Positions 63,947 through 64,000 of a DNA stretch of 64,000 nucleotides are shown here, piece by piece (within the stretch, counting starts at the first letter, position 1; each line of letters opens with the position of its first letter). A program made the translations under genes and the position numbers. This DNA comes from Natrinema versiforme JCM 10478 (GTDB lineage: Archaea; Halobacteriota; Halobacteria; Halobacteriales; Natrialbaceae), in NCBI RefSeq assembly GCF_000337195.1, contig NZ_AOID01000051.1:1-64000 (forward strand). The letters run 5' to 3'. The notes under the pieces were generated by a model. The model had not been told where the DNA came from. It did not search any database and saw only the letters and a program-made list of their open reading frames with translations.

Positions 63947-64000
63947 TCACTCGTCGACGAACCGGTCTCGAACCTCGAATGCCGTCTCCGTCCCGTAGAG
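63947..64000 (-). CDS. 3' end of a gene leaving the window
   Basis: On the minus strand a frame open to the window edge ends at TGA (63947-63949) and encodes the last 17 residues LYGTETAFEVRDRFVDE. Composition is acidic and typical, but too short for any assignment; the start lies beyond 64000. Confidence 0.4.
   Translation of the reverse strand, partial: LYGTETAFEVRDRFVDE

Overview
The window is a stretch of a haloarchaeal chromosome. Evidence: uniformly high GC, very acidic proteins, many leaderless genes with a TATA box 26-32 bp ahead of the start codon, several Tat lipoproteins, and archaeal information-processing genes (FttA, TFB, CDC48, PriS/GINS, RpoD/N/K, RtcB/archease). Gene content suggests the Natrinema/Haloterrigena side of the haloarchaea, but that is a guess from memory. 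There is no rRNA, CRISPR array, complete insertion sequence or provirus. Most of it is core chromosome with a few accessory insertions.

Layout. 1-3.4 kb: end of a Gln-rich lipoprotein gene, an unknown gene, and fttA (KH/beta-CASP termination factor) behind a long structured leader. 3.6-7.7 kb: a potDABC-like ABC importer operon on the minus strand. 8-12 kb: a small STAS-like protein, endonuclease III, a DUF371 protein, a membrane protein and an AP-superfamily phosphatase. 12-18 kb: pyrophosphatase, PadR, the 'rnhA operon protein', a response-regulator/PAS histidine kinase, RNase HI and TFB. 18-23.3 kb: a sugar-catabolism group (gfcR, gdh, HAD phosphatase, HTH regulator, DapA-family aldolase) consistent with the semiphosphorylative Entner-Doudoroff route. 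23.3-27.2 kb: acyl-CoA dehydrogenase, HAD, a small membrane protein, panB and an alpha/beta hydrolase. 27.4-30 kb: a small Hsp20-like gene coupled to a CDC48-type AAA ATPase. 30-38 kb: TrmB regulator, HalOD1 protein, peroxiredoxin, the GINS-priS replication pair, GNAT, archease, rtcB and a second HTH regulator. 38-45.8 kb: moaA, then the ribosomal/RNA polymerase run tRNA-Ser, rps13, rps4, rps11, rpoD, tRNA-Leu, rpl18e, rpl13, rps9, rpoN, rpoK, eno, rps2. 46-61 kb: thiR, mevalonate kinase and isopentenyl phosphate kinase, a K+ transport block (two TrkH, two TrkA, two small membrane proteins), RNase J, prenyl diphosphate synthase, a lipoprotein and gltX. 61-64 kb: a secreted Tat protein, a DUF456 membrane protein, an SDR oxidoreductase, a second HalOD1 protein and the tail of an unknown gene.

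The most unusual signals are not single genes. A short palindromic, MITE-like repeat occurs as two full copies (8568-8653 and 16096-16175) and one solo end (62703-62721). One copy lies at the junction of a histidine kinase gene inserted beside rnhA; the solo end seems to supply the TATA box of the SDR gene. Other points: a 33-bp near-perfect palindrome between the convergent fttA and pot genes; a structured fttA leader that could serve autoregulation; a 46-codon ORF joined by ATGA overlaps at both ends between trkA and trkH; and a promoter-backed 44-aa gene at 12063-12197. I see no clear new multi-gene defence or metabolic system.
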